From Planctomycetaceae bacterium (lineage in GTDB: Bacteria; Planctomycetota; Planctomycetia; Planctomycetales; Planctomycetaceae), in the NCBI GenBank assembly GCA_020638955.1, contig JACKHO010000006.1:186001-250000 (forward strand): a stretch of 64,000 bases of DNA, read 5' to 3'. The notes beneath the pieces were generated by a model. That model saw only the letters and a list, made by a program, of their open reading frames with translations. It did no database searches and was not told the DNA's origin. Position 1 is the first letter of the stretch. Each line of letters begins with the position of its first letter. Both the position numbers and the translations under genes were made by a program. Positions 26,294 to 35,030 of this stretch are shown in pieces.

Positions 26294-27703
26294 ATGAACC
26301 GGATTACACCACATCAGCAACTCCTGCAGTCGCTGCAACTCACGCAGCGGCAGACGGCGTCGTTGAATCGTTTACAGGATCAAATCAGCAGCGGCGTTCG
26401 CGTGGAGCGTCCCTCGCAAGATCCCGGTGCCTATCGTCAAATCTTGACAGCTCAATCGGCCCTCGCTGACGTGGAGTCGGACCTGTCAATTCTGCAGCAC
26501 AAGCAGCAGTTGGCGAATCAGGCTCACACTCAAATTCGCGACGCGCAGCAGCTTGTTGTGCAGGCTCGCGACATTGCTATTCAGGCTCAACAGACGGCGA
26601 CGCACGGTGAAGTCGACGCGCTGGCCTTGCAAATTCGGGGTATTCGCGAGCGACTCATTTCGCTGTCGAATACGCAACTTGATGGACGCTATCTCTTCGC
26701 CGGTGATGCGGGTAACACTCTCCCTTACGGCGTCGATGAACTCGGACTGGCCGGAACGTATCAAGGTGGAGGTGCCGACAAAACGGGACAGGCCAGCACG
26801 TTGCCGACGGCCCGGCAGCTTTTCGAACCAGACGCTCCCCTCGTGCTCTCAATAACGAATGTCACCGGAACGCAACTTGGAACCGGCCAACCGATTGGTG
26901 CCTCGCGCGAGAGTTTGACGCTCGCTCACGCGGCGACGACGTATTTTGGCGCGTCTGGTATTTCTCCGGGGGCGAGTTCCGCGAGCGGAGACAACATCCT
27001 CGGATTGGTTGGCACGCACACGCTCCAAGTGAATGACACCAGTGGCACAGGCAGCATTGGCACAATTTCACTCAACGGCGGTACGCCGGTCGACTTTACA
27101 TCCAGCGATACCGACCTGCTGGTAATCGGGCCAAATGGGGAACAGGTTTATCTCGACACAACGAGCATTACCGCCGGATTCAACGGAGCCGTGGATATCG
27201 AAGGTACGGGAACCATTCAGTTGGGAGACAATCCCGCTGTCTCCATTGAGTTCGGCAACCAGCAACTGGTTTCGGCAGACGGACAATTCGTGCGTTACGT
27301 GGACACATCCACGACAACAGAAACTGGAACAGAAACCATCGATGCTGCTGGCGGGACCGACTTGCTGACCGCGCTGGAACTGTTGGAGCAGGACATCCTC
27401 AGTCAAGGAGATCCCGCCCAACGGCATGAGCGACTTGCGCATCGTCTCGATGACCTCAACGATTTGAATGATCATCTCCTCGTTCAACTGGGACGGCAGT
27501 CCGTGGGTCTCCAGCAACTGGAGCAGCGCGTGACCAAACTCGAAGACGTCAAACTCGCGCTCAACGAACGTCTCGGACAACTCAACGCGACCGACATTGC
27601 CGACGCCGTGCTGCGACTGCAGGAGCTACAGAATCAAACTGAGTTTTCCCTGGCCACTACCGTACGGCGGCTCAATATTTCCATTCTCGACTTTCTGGGT
27701 TAG
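26294..27703 (+). CDS. flgL: Flagellar hook-associated protein FlgL (HAP3)
   Basis: 469 residues from ATG 26294; a TTG lies directly before it. The N-terminus MNRITPHQQLLQSLQLTQRQ with LNRLQDQISSGVRVERPSQDP is the flagellin-like D0/D1 motif, and the C-terminus IADAVLRLQELQNQTEFSLA closes it. FlgL is longer than in E. coli (317) owing to a central domain rich in G, T and S. It follows flgK by 35 bases. No flagellin, fliD, csrA or fliW gene follows. Confidence 0.93.
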   Translation: MNRITPHQQLLQSLQLTQRQTASLNRLQDQISSGVRVERPSQDPGAYRQILTAQSALADVESDLSILQHKQQLANQAHTQIRDAQQLVVQARDIAIQAQQTATHGEVDALALQIRGIRERLISLSNTQLDGRYLFAGDAGNTLPYGVDELGLAGTYQGGGADKTGQASTLPTARQLFEPDAPLVLSITNVTGTQLGTGQPIGASRESLTLAHAATTYFGASGISPGASSASGDNILGLVGTHTLQVNDTSGTGSIGTISLNGGTPVDFTSSDTDLLVIGPNGEQVYLDTTSITAGFNGAVDIEGTGTIQLGDNPAVSIEFGNQQLVSADGQFVRYVDTSTTTETGTETIDAAGGTDLLTALELLEQDILSQGDPAQRHERLAHRLDDLNDLNDHLLVQLGRQSVGLQQLEQRVTKLEDVKLALNERLGQLNATDIADAVLRLQELQNQTEFSLATTVRRLNISILDFLG

Positions 27704-27726
27704 GCACCTCTCAGGCGAGCGAACTC

Positions 27727-28059
27727 ATGGCAGTACCACAACCAACTCTCCGACTGCATCCCGCATCTGTACCGCAGGGACCACACCTCAAGAAGTGGCC
27801 CAAGCCAACGGAGCTACAGTCCCTCCAGCGTCTGCTGTTCGACAGCAAACTCGACTTTGCACATCTGTCTGAGCAAATCGAGCAGTTTCCGGAGCTGGCC
27901 GAGTATTTCCTCAAACGGATTAACTCGGTGCACCTCGGCTACACACGCCGCATTCACTCGTTGCGGCACGCCCTGGTTCTCATGGGAACCAAATCGCTCG
28001 AAGCCGAATTCGAAACGCTGTTGCGTCAGTCGGAGCACGTGACGGCGGCGCGGGGATAA
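27727..28059 (+). CDS. Minimal HDOD-like signalling domain protein
   Basis: 110 residues. From residue 30 the pattern LQRLLFDSKLDFAHLSEQIE, then INSVHLGYTRRIHSLRHALV and LMGTKSLEAEFETLL, follows the N-terminal half of HDOD domains (L-x2-LL-x-D, IE-x2-P-x-L, INS, SLRHALVLMG). Normal HDOD domains are about 200 residues; this protein stops after the first half. It is the last gene after flgL, 23 bases later, and may act as a regulatory or adaptor protein. Family assignment is by eye and moderate. Confidence 0.6.
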   Translation: MAVPQPTLRLHPASVPQGPHLKKWPKPTELQSLQRLLFDSKLDFAHLSEQIEQFPELAEYFLKRINSVHLGYTRRIHSLRHALVLMGTKSLEAEFETLLRQSEHVTAARG

Positions 28060-28233
28060 ATACGTCTTCGCGTGTTCGGCATGAGGGCCGGGGTATTGGC
28101 CTTGTTGAAGGCATGGGCCCTGCTCGGCCCCAATTCGAGAATTCCCTTCGCAGTCTTGGGCGGTTTCGACGTAGTATGGGTGTTGAGGCGATTATCAGTT
28201 GCCTGCCTGCATCCCGTATTCATGAGGCCCGCC

Positions 28234-28983
28234 ATGTCTCCAGTTCGAAGCAACGTCGGTCAGCCGCAAAGGCCAAGTCGCCGTGCGGGATTAACGCTCA
28301 TTGAACTGCTGGTTATCTTGGCCATCATCGCCATTCTGGTGGCACTTATGATGCCCGTCGGAACGACTGATCGAGCACCAACACGACGCACACAATGCAA
28401 ACTCAATCTGAAACAAATTGGACTGGCGCTGTACAACTACACGGACGCCTACGGCAGTTTGCCACCCGCCTACTCGGTGGACGGCGAAGGAAAGCCACTG
28501 CACAGCTGGCGGACTCTGATTCTCCCCTTTATCGATCAAACGCCGCTCTACAATCAGCTTGACCTTTCTAAACCGTGGGATGATCCCGAGAACCTGGCGG
28601 TATTCGACACGGCAAACGCCTGGAACTACGGCTGCCCGTCCGCGAATTTGGGCCGGAACATGACCACCTACATGGCCATTGTTGGTGAGGGGAATTGTTT
28701 TCATCCCACTCGCGGCCGGAAACTTTCCGAAATCAAAGACGGACTGGCGGTGACGATTATGGTTGTCGAAGTGCGACCGGAAGATGCAGTCCTCTGGATG
28801 GAACCTCGCGACACCGATGCCGAGTTCGTCCAGACGCTCGCGGAGAATACCAAGTTCTCACACGAACACGGCATCCACGCACTCCTGGCCGACGGAGCCG
28901 TGCGGTTCTTCAGCATGGAGGAACCAGTTGAGAATTTGGCTGGAATGGCGACTATTGACGGGCATCTTGATTCATCTGAGTAA
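28234..28983 (+). CDS. DUF1559 / H-X9-DG family prepilin-like protein, paralogue 1
   Basis: 249 residues from ATG 28234 with GAGG upstream; the longer frame from 28072 is not supported. The N-terminus RRAGLTLIELLVILAIIAIL is a type IV prepilin/pseudopilin cleavage and methylation motif with its hydrophobic helix. The body has the DUF1559 features: RRTQCKLNLKQIGLALYNYT, HSWRTLILPFIDQTPLY and, near the end, the H-X9-DG motif HEHGIHALLADGAVRFF. These proteins are expanded in planctomycetes; they are thought to be pilin-like surface or secretion-system subunits, but function is not established. First of four tandem copies. Confidence 0.9.
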   Translation: MSPVRSNVGQPQRPSRRAGLTLIELLVILAIIAILVALMMPVGTTDRAPTRRTQCKLNLKQIGLALYNYTDAYGSLPPAYSVDGEGKPLHSWRTLILPFIDQTPLYNQLDLSKPWDDPENLAVFDTANAWNYGCPSANLGRNMTTYMAIVGEGNCFHPTRGRKLSEIKDGLAVTIMVVEVRPEDAVLWMEPRDTDAEFVQTLAENTKFSHEHGIHALLADGAVRFFSMEEPVENLAGMATIDGHLDSSE

Positions 28984-29024
28984 TTATTCCTTCTTGTTCA
29001 CAGTTCATTCATTGAGAGGTCCTC

Positions 29025-29777
29025 ATGTTTTCGGCGCAAATCGATTTCACAAGTGATGACGTGCGCGGGCGGCGGCGAGCCGCGTTCACGCTCATTGAAT
29101 TCCTCGTGGTGTTGGCCATCATCGCAATAGTCGTGGCCTTATTGATCCCCGCGCGGCGTACTGCAGGCGATGCCGCGCGGCGGTCACAATGCAAGAACAA
29201 CCTCAAGCAAATCGGACTGGCTTTGCACAACTATGCAGACGTGTACGGTGGCTTTCCACCCGCCTACACGACTGATGAGAACGGCAAGCCACTTCACAGT
29301 TGGCGGACTTTGATTCTGCCGTACATGGATCAGAAGGCGTTATACGACCGCATCGACTTTTCGAAGCCATGGGACGACCCGGCGAATGCAGATTTCGCAG
29401 CGACCTCCATCGCCGCCTACCGCTGCCCTTCGGCTGATATGGACAGCAACTTGACGACGTATCTGGCTTTGGTAGGTGAAGACCTCTGCCTTCACCCGAC
29501 GCGTGGTCGAGAATTTGATGAAATCAAGGATGGGCCATCGAACACCGTGGCCGTCGTTGAAGTGCGGGAAGCAGATGCTGTTCCCTGGATGCAGCCGACC
29601 GACGCGGACGCAACATTTCTCACTCAACTCGCAGAGAAGCCTGAGTTCTCGCACGCCAATGGGACTCAGGTACTCATTGCCGATGGTTCCGTCCGCTTCC
29701 TCAATTCGGAGCTTGATCCCGAAACAGGAGCTGCGCTCTCAACGATTGCGAGTCGAGATCGCGTCGGCGAGTATTGA
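29025..29777 (+). CDS. DUF1559 / H-X9-DG family prepilin-like protein, paralogue 2
   Basis: 250 residues. Prepilin motif RRAAFTLIEFLVVLAIIAIV; then RRSQCKNNLKQIGLALHNYA, GFPPAYTTDENGKPLHSWRT and H-X9-DG motif HANGTQVLIADGSVRFL. This copy keeps the most canonical FTLIE cleavage motif of the four. It lies 41 bases after paralogue 1 and 16 bases before paralogue 3, and the run reads as one operon. Confidence 0.9.
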   Translation: MFSAQIDFTSDDVRGRRRAAFTLIEFLVVLAIIAIVVALLIPARRTAGDAARRSQCKNNLKQIGLALHNYADVYGGFPPAYTTDENGKPLHSWRTLILPYMDQKALYDRIDFSKPWDDPANADFAATSIAAYRCPSADMDSNLTTYLALVGEDLCLHPTRGREFDEIKDGPSNTVAVVEVREADAVPWMQPTDADATFLTQLAEKPEFSHANGTQVLIADGSVRFLNSELDPETGAALSTIASRDRVGEY

Positions 29778-29793
29778 GCGCGAGAGGAAGGTC

Positions 29794-30534
29794 ATGACCA
29801 GTCAACTTTTCTCGAACGGAATTCCCAATAGCCGCCGTGGGGCATTTACACTCTGGGAACTCCTTGCCGTACTGGTGATTATTGCGATTCTGATTGCATT
29901 GCTGTTGCCCGCCTTCTTTCAGGCGATGCCCCGGCCATATCCACCGTGCAAACGCAATCTCAAATCGATTGGTCTGGCGCTGTACAATTACGCTGACGTG
30001 TACGGTGGTTTTCCACCTGCCTATACGACAGATGAGAACGGTAAACCACTCCACAGTTGGCGAACCCTGCTCCTGCCGTTCGTCGATCAGGCGCCGCTGT
30101 ACGACACGATTGACCTGCCCAAACCGTGGGATGACCCCATCAATGCCGAGGCACTCGGAACTGTCGTTCGCATTTACCAGTGTCCAGGTGCCAAATTGAA
30201 GGGGAATTTGACCACGTACGCTGCGCTGGTTGGCGAGGACCATTTCCTGCATCCTGAGCGGTCTCGCGAGATTTCGGAAATGGAAGACGGGACTTCGGAC
30301 ACAATCGCAGTGGTCGAAGTCCGGCCGCAAGAGGCATTCCCCTGGATGCAGCCGCGCGACGAGGATGTTTCGTTCTTTCAAGATTTGAATCCCAAAGCCG
30401 AATTTGCGCACGTTGGTGGCACCCATGTCCTGCTCGCCGACGGGGCTGTCCGTTTCCTGAGTAACGAGACGCCGAGAGAAACGACGGCTGCCTTGGCGAC
30501 AATTGCTGGCGGTGACGAGGTGGGAGAGTATTGA
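29794..30534 (+). CDS. DUF1559 / H-X9-DG family prepilin-like protein, paralogue 3
   Basis: 246 residues from ATG 29794, which has GAGAGGAAGG just upstream; the longer in-frame ORF from 29476 overlaps paralogue 2 and is rejected. Prepilin motif RRGAFTLWELLAVLVIIAIL (Trp replaces Ile before the Glu). The body repeats KRNLKSIGLALYNYADVYGG and HSWRTLLLPFVDQAPLY; the terminal motif is HVGGTHVLLADGAVRFL. Stretches of DNA coding for the GFPPAYTTDENGKPLHSW block are close to identical between paralogues 2 and 3. Confidence 0.9.
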   Translation: MTSQLFSNGIPNSRRGAFTLWELLAVLVIIAILIALLLPAFFQAMPRPYPPCKRNLKSIGLALYNYADVYGGFPPAYTTDENGKPLHSWRTLLLPFVDQAPLYDTIDLPKPWDDPINAEALGTVVRIYQCPGAKLKGNLTTYAALVGEDHFLHPERSREISEMEDGTSDTIAVVEVRPQEAFPWMQPRDEDVSFFQDLNPKAEFAHVGGTHVLLADGAVRFLSNETPRETTAALATIAGGDEVGEY

Positions 30535-30564
30535 TTGGTGAAAGTTGGTTGAGAGAGCACAGCC

Positions 30565-31317
30565 ATGCATGTCAGTGACAAGGCAATTAAGTTCCGCACA
30601 GATCAATTGAAGCGGACGCTTGGGCTGAAGGCGTGGGAACTCATGGCCATTCTCGGACTAGTCAGCCTAGCTATCATCCTCGCGTTGCCATCAGGGCCAG
30701 TATCACGTGAGCCGCATCCTCAACAACAATGCAAATTCCGATTCAAGCAAATCGGCCACGCACTCCACAATTACGCGGAAGTATACGGAGGATTCCCGCC
30801 CGCCTACACGACCGACGAAAACGGAAATCCACTCCACAGTTGGCGCACGTTGCTGTTGCCGTATCTGGACCAGCAGGGTTTGTACGAACGCATTGACTTT
30901 TCAAAGCCGTGGGATGACCCGGCAAATGCCGAGGCCTTGGCGATGGACATTCCGGCGTTTCAATGCCCCGTCGCGGGTGTTGCCACAAACCGGACAACAT
31001 ATCTGGCGTTTGTTGGAGAGGACCTCGCTTTCTATCCAACTCGATCACGTCGGCTCGAAGAATTTAGTGACGGACTGACAAATACTGCCGTCGTGGTGGA
31101 AGTGCGGCCTGAGGATGCCATTCCCTGGATGCAGCCGAACGATGTCGACGCCACGTTTCTCAAACGTCTGAGGCAATCACCGAAGTTCTCGCACCGGAAC
31201 GGTACTCACGTACTGATGGGCGACGGCGACGTACGATTTGTTGATCTCAACTTGGATCAGAAGGACGCGACCGCTCTCAGCACAATTGCCGGCGGAGAAG
31301 ACGTGGGAGATTTCTGA
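30565..31317 (+). CDS. DUF1559 family protein with degraded prepilin motif, paralogue 4
   Basis: 250 residues. The body is clearly a paralogue of the previous three (QQCKFRFKQIGHALHNYAEV, GFPPAYTTDENGNPLHSWRT, HRNGTHVLMGDGDVRFV). The N-terminal leader has decayed: where the others have G/A-FTL-x-E it reads TLGLKAWELMAILGLVSLAI. The Glu is kept and a hydrophobic helix follows, but the FTL pattern before it is lost, so prepilin peptidase may not process it. It may stay as an uncleaved membrane-anchored version. A hairpin between this gene and the opposing wza-like gene could end both transcripts. Confidence 0.85.
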   Translation: MHVSDKAIKFRTDQLKRTLGLKAWELMAILGLVSLAIILALPSGPVSREPHPQQQCKFRFKQIGHALHNYAEVYGGFPPAYTTDENGNPLHSWRTLLLPYLDQQGLYERIDFSKPWDDPANAEALAMDIPAFQCPVAGVATNRTTYLAFVGEDLAFYPTRSRRLEEFSDGLTNTAVVVEVRPEDAIPWMQPNDVDATFLKRLRQSPKFSHRNGTHVLMGDGDVRFVDLNLDQKDATALSTIAGGEDVGDF

Positions 31318-31330
31318 AATGCATTGCGTT

Positions 31331-31347
31331 CACAGACAGGAATGTCC
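31331..31347 (-). repeat. Inverted copy of the dispersed CAGACATTCCTGTCTG repeat
   Basis: On the minus strand these 17 bases read GGACATTCCTGTCTGTG. They share ACATTCCTGTCTGTG with the flgH-flgI hairpin at 22211-22234. The left arm is changed (GG for CA), so the hairpin is imperfect here. It lies in the intergenic space after the fourth DUF1559 gene. Confidence 0.6.
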
Positions 31348-31371
31348 ACGTCATCACTCCCGCAAACGAGA

Positions 31372-31405
31372 GCGAGACGCTGCATCAGAAGGTGCGGCGT
31401 CTCGC
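31372..31405. terminator. Hairpin between convergent genes
   Basis: Nine-base arms GCGAGACGC and GCGTCTCGC enclose 16 bases, in the gap between the convergent stops of DUF1559 paralogue 4 and the wza-like gene. There is no T-tract on either side, so termination would be weak or protein-assisted; a bidirectional role is inferred from position. Confidence 0.45.
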
Positions 31406-31428
31406 GAGTAAATCAGGTCTTGTGGGGC

Positions 31429-32697
31429 CTAGCGGATCAGCCAGTTGACCTGCAGGAGTCCCAAGGCGGTGTTGTAGAGTTCTTCGTGGAAGCGGTACTT
31501 CAACACCAGTGTGTCTTCGGGCTGCACGACCAATCGGTGCGACTGGTCCATGAGGGCTCGGTTCAGGTCGACTTCAATGGGAACCTGTCCGCCGCAGGGG
31601 AGCTTGCGAATGACAATCAGCTTGGATGCGTTCATGCCTGTGCTGCCAGTGCGACCACGGTTACCAATTTGGCTGATTCCCACTCCGCCGCTGCCGACCT
31701 GCCCCTTCGCTTCAGCAATGGCGCCGAGGACGTCGAGGTCATAGTCGCGTGGAAGCAGGTGGCTGCCGCCGTCCAGTACGCCGCCGGTGTAGAAACGCTC
31801 CTGGTCGCGGGAGCCAATGTAAACGATGTCGCCGGTGTGCAGGATGACATCCTCCTGGGCGAACTGCGGCACTTGCTCTGGGAAGTAACGAATGGGAACT
31901 CGCAGGACGTTCGGTGCATCGGGAATAGCGGGGGGACACTGGCAGTCTTCCTTGCAGGAAGCCAATTGAGCGACAATTTGGTCCCAGTTGCGTGCGTCTT
32001 TGAAGCCGCCGCGGATGATCAGAATTTCGTTGGTTGCGTCGGTGCCGGGCATACCGCCGGTTTCGTTCAGAGCGTGCAGCAGGTCGTTCTCGTAAGCGGG
32101 CAGGTCAATTGTATCGCCGGTGCCGCGTTTGGTGACGTGTTCCTTACCGCCGGCTTCTTCACGAATGACGAGGACGCGGTACTCACGTCGACGCAGCAGC
32201 GTGACGATGATTTTGTCCTGTCCCTTCTGAAGGATTTGATTGTCAATGTACGAGGCTCGAACTGTTTCAGTGGCCTGACTGAGGGTGAGACCTTCGACAC
32301 GAACAGGCTCGATAAGTGGCAGGGCGAGAGTACCATCTTCCCGGACTGGAACCGGGTAACCGAGAGCAGGGGCTTGATCACCATCTTCAGGGAAGTGGAC
32401 AGGTGGCGCTTCGCCTTCTTCACCGAGAACGTGTTCGATGTAAATTCCGAGCACGTCGCCAGGAGCAAGCTGGTAGACTTCCGGAGGATTCTGTCCCAAT
32501 CGCGAAATGGAGATTTGCTGCATGTCCGCGCGAGGACGGGCTTTCAATTCCTGGGGAATTCGATGGGCGGGAATGGCGGGAAAATCGCCAAACATGTTGC
32601 CACGAAATAAGGAACATCCTGAGCATGTTGCAAGGAGTGCAAACATGGCCATCAGTAGCGATGCCCGGCTCGAATTGAAGGTTTTCCGTGCCAACAT
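31429..32697 (-). CDS. Polysaccharide export lipoprotein (Wza/GfcE-like, SLBB)
   Basis: 422 residues from the ATG at 32697, with AAGGA eight bases upstream; the frame extends to 32784 but that start is less plausible. The leader ends in a lipobox (LLATCSGCSL), so it is anchored to a membrane as a lipoprotein. The Poly_export domain is visible: PEVYQLAPGDVLGIYIEHVL, then VREDGTLALPLIEPVRVEGL, and a later segment ILHTGDIVYIGSRDQERFYT with GGVLDGGSHLLPRDYDLDVL that fits SLBB repeats. Such proteins form the outer-membrane channel for exopolysaccharide. No glycosyltransferase, Wzc or Wzx/Wzy gene is nearby, so it is either split from its cluster or serves another export function. Confidence 0.85.
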   Translation of the reverse strand: MLARKTFNSSRASLLMAMFALLATCSGCSLFRGNMFGDFPAIPAHRIPQELKARPRADMQQISISRLGQNPPEVYQLAPGDVLGIYIEHVLGEEGEAPPVHFPEDGDQAPALGYPVPVREDGTLALPLIEPVRVEGLTLSQATETVRASYIDNQILQKGQDKIIVTLLRRREYRVLVIREEAGGKEHVTKRGTGDTIDLPAYENDLLHALNETGGMPGTDATNEILIIRGGFKDARNWDQIVAQLASCKEDCQCPPAIPDAPNVLRVPIRYFPEQVPQFAQEDVILHTGDIVYIGSRDQERFYTGGVLDGGSHLLPRDYDLDVLGAIAEAKGQVGSGGVGISQIGNRGRTGSTGMNASKLIVIRKLPCGGQVPIEVDLNRALMDQSHRLVVQPEDTLVLKYRFHEELYNTALGLLQVNWLIR

Positions 32698-32832
32698 AAT
32701 CACAATCCTTCGTGACCGTCGTCGTGAATTGAGCAGGTCGCTCAGTGTCATGTGTTTTTGTATTTTGGATCTTCCGAGAGCCATCCTGCCTCTGGAAGTG
32801 TTCTTGTCCGGATTGGTCGCCGGACAGAAGTC

Positions 32833-33378
32833 TTAGTACAAATCGTTCGGAGTCGGACTGAGTGCGGGAGCGGTTGGTTCCGGCACGAGGACGCCCTCTT
32901 CGTATGTTGTTCCTTGTGGAGCATTCAGCTCGTCGGGGTGAGGCAACGCGATTTCCGTCGGGGGATTCGCATGGCTGTACAACTGCATGGAAGTGACAAT
33001 TTCATTCCGATGGCCAACGCCGTCAGCCAAAGCGAGTTCCACTCCATGCGAGTAGCCGTTGTACCAGGAGACGACCTGTTCGTGGCCGTAATCGTCCTGA
33101 TACCGGGCTGCCCAATACCGCTGCGGCGGTAATGTCGGTGGACAACCGTTGCCACCGTTGGCAACATTCTCGTAGCCAACTCGGAAACCGCGCCCGAAAT
33201 CGTTCAGATGGGGCTCGTTGTCCGCGTAGATATGGCGTACCGACCACCATGCCATCAGAGATTCTCTGTAGTTGCGGGCGGCAATCATGTCGTCTGATAC
33301 TCTGGTTTGGAGGGAATGACAGCCACAAACGAGGCTCATTCCCAATACCAGCAACAGTGCTGTTCTCCGAACAGGCAT
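32833..33378 (-). CDS. Small lipoprotein upstream of the polysaccharide export gene
   Basis: 181 residues from the ATG at 33378 (GGAG six bases upstream); a TTG four codons earlier is less likely. Leader RRTALLLVLGMSLVCGCHSL has the lipobox VCGC. The body has several conserved-looking aromatic and Gly blocks (YRESLMAWWSVRHIY, FGRGFRVGYENVANGGNGCP, QRYWAARYQDDYGHEQVVSW) but no motif I can assign. It is co-directional with, and 135 bases upstream of, the Wza-like lipoprotein, so the two may work together at the envelope. Function not recognised. Confidence 0.7.
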   Translation of the reverse strand: MPVRRTALLLVLGMSLVCGCHSLQTRVSDDMIAARNYRESLMAWWSVRHIYADNEPHLNDFGRGFRVGYENVANGGNGCPPTLPPQRYWAARYQDDYGHEQVVSWYNGYSHGVELALADGVGHRNEIVTSMQLYSHANPPTEIALPHPDELNAPQGTTYEEGVLVPEPTAPALSPTPNDLY

Positions 33379-33594
33379 GGTCGACTCCAAATTCCAATTG
33401 ATTGAATCCGTATCCTGTGTTTCGGCCGTACGGACCCTACAACCTGACTCATTTGAGTGCCCGAACGCGGTTCGTGTAATCCCGAATGAGCCTCAAGTAC
33501 GGGTTGCGGGGACCAGGTAAACTGGGGAGAGTGGTTGTGTGGCAGGAATTGCAGTAGGTGCAAATTCTGCCTATCCGTTACAGGGGTGTCGAAA

Positions 33595-34188
33595 TTGAAC
33601 GTCAGTGAACTCATTCAGCTTGCGAAGGCCGGCGATCGGGACGCGCGCGAGCGGTTGTTCGAGCGTTGCCGGAACTACATTGGCGTGCTGGCTCGGGCCA
33701 AGGTGGAAGGTTGGATGCAGGCCAAGTTTGATGGCTCTGATTTGGTCCAGCAGACGCTCTTGGAGGCCTACAGCGCCTTCGATTCCTTCGACGGGAATAC
33801 CGAGGAAGAATGGATGGCGTGGCTGCGTCAAATCCTGACCCATAACACGCACGACGTCGTGCGTCATTACCGGGCCGATAAGCGGGACGCCAAGCGGGAA
33901 ACGCACGCAGCCCGCGACAGCGTACAGGCTCGCCGAATGGAACAGCCAACGGACCTCACCTCGCCAAGCCGACTGCTCATGCGACGTGAAGAGGATATCG
34001 TTCTGGCAGATGCCATCACCCAACTCACGGACGATCACCAGGAAGTAATTCAGCTACGGGGACTGCAGCGACTTTCGTTTGATGAGGTGGCCGAACGCAT
34101 GGGACGCACGCGCCCCGCCGTGCAAATGCTGTGGGCACGGGCACTCAAGAAGCTGGACGCCATTCTCTCGGAGGCCAAGGAGCAGTAG
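33595..34188 (+). CDS. ECF-type RNA polymerase sigma factor
   Basis: 197 residues from a TTG with AGGGG eight bases upstream; a GTG at 33586 is the nearest alternative. Region 2 (AKVEGWMQAKFDGSDLVQQT, LLEAYSAFDSFDGNTEEEWM) and region 4 (LTDDHQEVIQLRGLQRLSFD, EVAERMGRTRPAVQMLWARA) are clear, with a linker containing RLLMRREED. The FDGSDLVQQT-x-LEAY and WMAWLRQIL strings are typical of planctomycete ECF groups. No anti-sigma factor or protein kinase gene is adjacent, so its signal is not apparent. It converges on the aldolase gene 18 bases away. Confidence 0.9.
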   Translation: MNVSELIQLAKAGDRDARERLFERCRNYIGVLARAKVEGWMQAKFDGSDLVQQTLLEAYSAFDSFDGNTEEEWMAWLRQILTHNTHDVVRHYRADKRDAKRETHAARDSVQARRMEQPTDLTSPSRLLMRREEDIVLADAITQLTDDHQEVIQLRGLQRLSFDEVAERMGRTRPAVQMLWARALKKLDAILSEAKEQ

Positions 34189-34205
34189 CGGCCTCGGTGG
34201 AATGA

Positions 34206-34979
34206 TTAAAACAGATCAGCGAAGGTTTGTTTCACACTCTTCACACCGGCATTGAGGGCACGCACATCGTTGGTCGGGGAGAGCATGGAGCATCCCTTCT
34301 CTGACAACACCGCGGCGTGTTCCGGCGTGGTTGTGACCGCTCCCCAGGTCTTGCCATGTTTCTTGCACGCGGCGGAAACTGCATCGAGTGCTTCGAGGCA
34401 TTTGGGATGCAGAAAGTCACCCGTAACGCCGAGTGCCTGACTCAAGTCAGATGGTCCGACGAACAACAAGTCGACTCCGTCAATGGCGGCAATGGCATCC
34501 ACTTCGTTCAAGGCTGAGAGTGTTTCGATTTGGATAGCGACAAACGATTCGCGGTTCGCCCGTTCGCAGAATTCGGCGGCGCCGAGGTTGCCGAATAAAC
34601 CATCGTGCCCGCCGGTGTTCAGTCCGCGGTAGCCGCGCGGAGCGAATTTGGCCCATTGCACGAACTGTTCTGCGTGGTCGGCCCCTTGAATTTGAGCGGC
34701 CATGACACCACCCGCTCCTGCTTCCAGGCAACGAGTAACCAGGGCATAGTCCGTCGGTGCAATGCGGACGAAGCTGTCGAGTCCACTGGCCTTGCCTGCG
34801 ACCGTCGCTGACTCAATTTCCGCGTTCGAAAAACCGACGTGCTCGTGGTCGATCCAGAATCCCTGAAAACCACCCTGTTGCGCGAACACGTGGATCACAT
34901 TGGGGTGGAACAGGCGGCTTACGGCAAACACAACTACCCGTTCTCCACTTGCCAGTCGGGTTTTCAGCGTTGTCATCAT
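34206..34979 (-). CDS. HpcH/HpaI-type aldolase (class II, metal-dependent)
   Basis: 257 residues. WIDHEHVGFSNAEIE carries the catalytic His, RCLEAGAGGVMAAQIQGADH the phosphate or substrate loop, and VAIQIETLSALNEVDAIAAI with DGVDLLFVGPSDLSQALGV the metal-binding Glu and Asp. Enzymes of this family cleave 2-keto-3-deoxy acid-type substrates to pyruvate or oxaloacetate and an aldehyde. The exact substrate cannot be read from the sequence. The start is the first of two adjacent ATGs, with AGGAA seven bases upstream. It is 51 bases downstream of the phytanoyl-CoA dioxygenase-like gene, and the two may form a catabolic pair. Confidence 0.88.
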   Translation of the reverse strand: MMTTLKTRLASGERVVVFAVSRLFHPNVIHVFAQQGGFQGFWIDHEHVGFSNAEIESATVAGKASGLDSFVRIAPTDYALVTRCLEAGAGGVMAAQIQGADHAEQFVQWAKFAPRGYRGLNTGGHDGLFGNLGAAEFCERANRESFVAIQIETLSALNEVDAIAAIDGVDLLFVGPSDLSQALGVTGDFLHPKCLEALDAVSAACKKHGKTWGAVTTTPEHAAVLSEKGCSMLSPTNDVRALNAGVKSVKQTFADLF

Positions 34980-35030
34980 GGGGGAGTTCCTGATTCGGTA
35001 GTAGGTCGAGTAGTGTGTCTATTGGAGTAA

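Noticed and set aside
29476..29793. Upstream extension of DUF1559 paralogue 3
   Set aside because: It overlaps the coding end of paralogue 2 in another frame, while ATG 29794 has a strong ribosome site directly before the prepilin leader.
31324..32610. 428-codon plus-strand ORF opposite the Wza-like gene
   Set aside because: It is antisense to a well-supported lipoprotein gene with lipobox and Poly_export motifs, and has no ribosome site.
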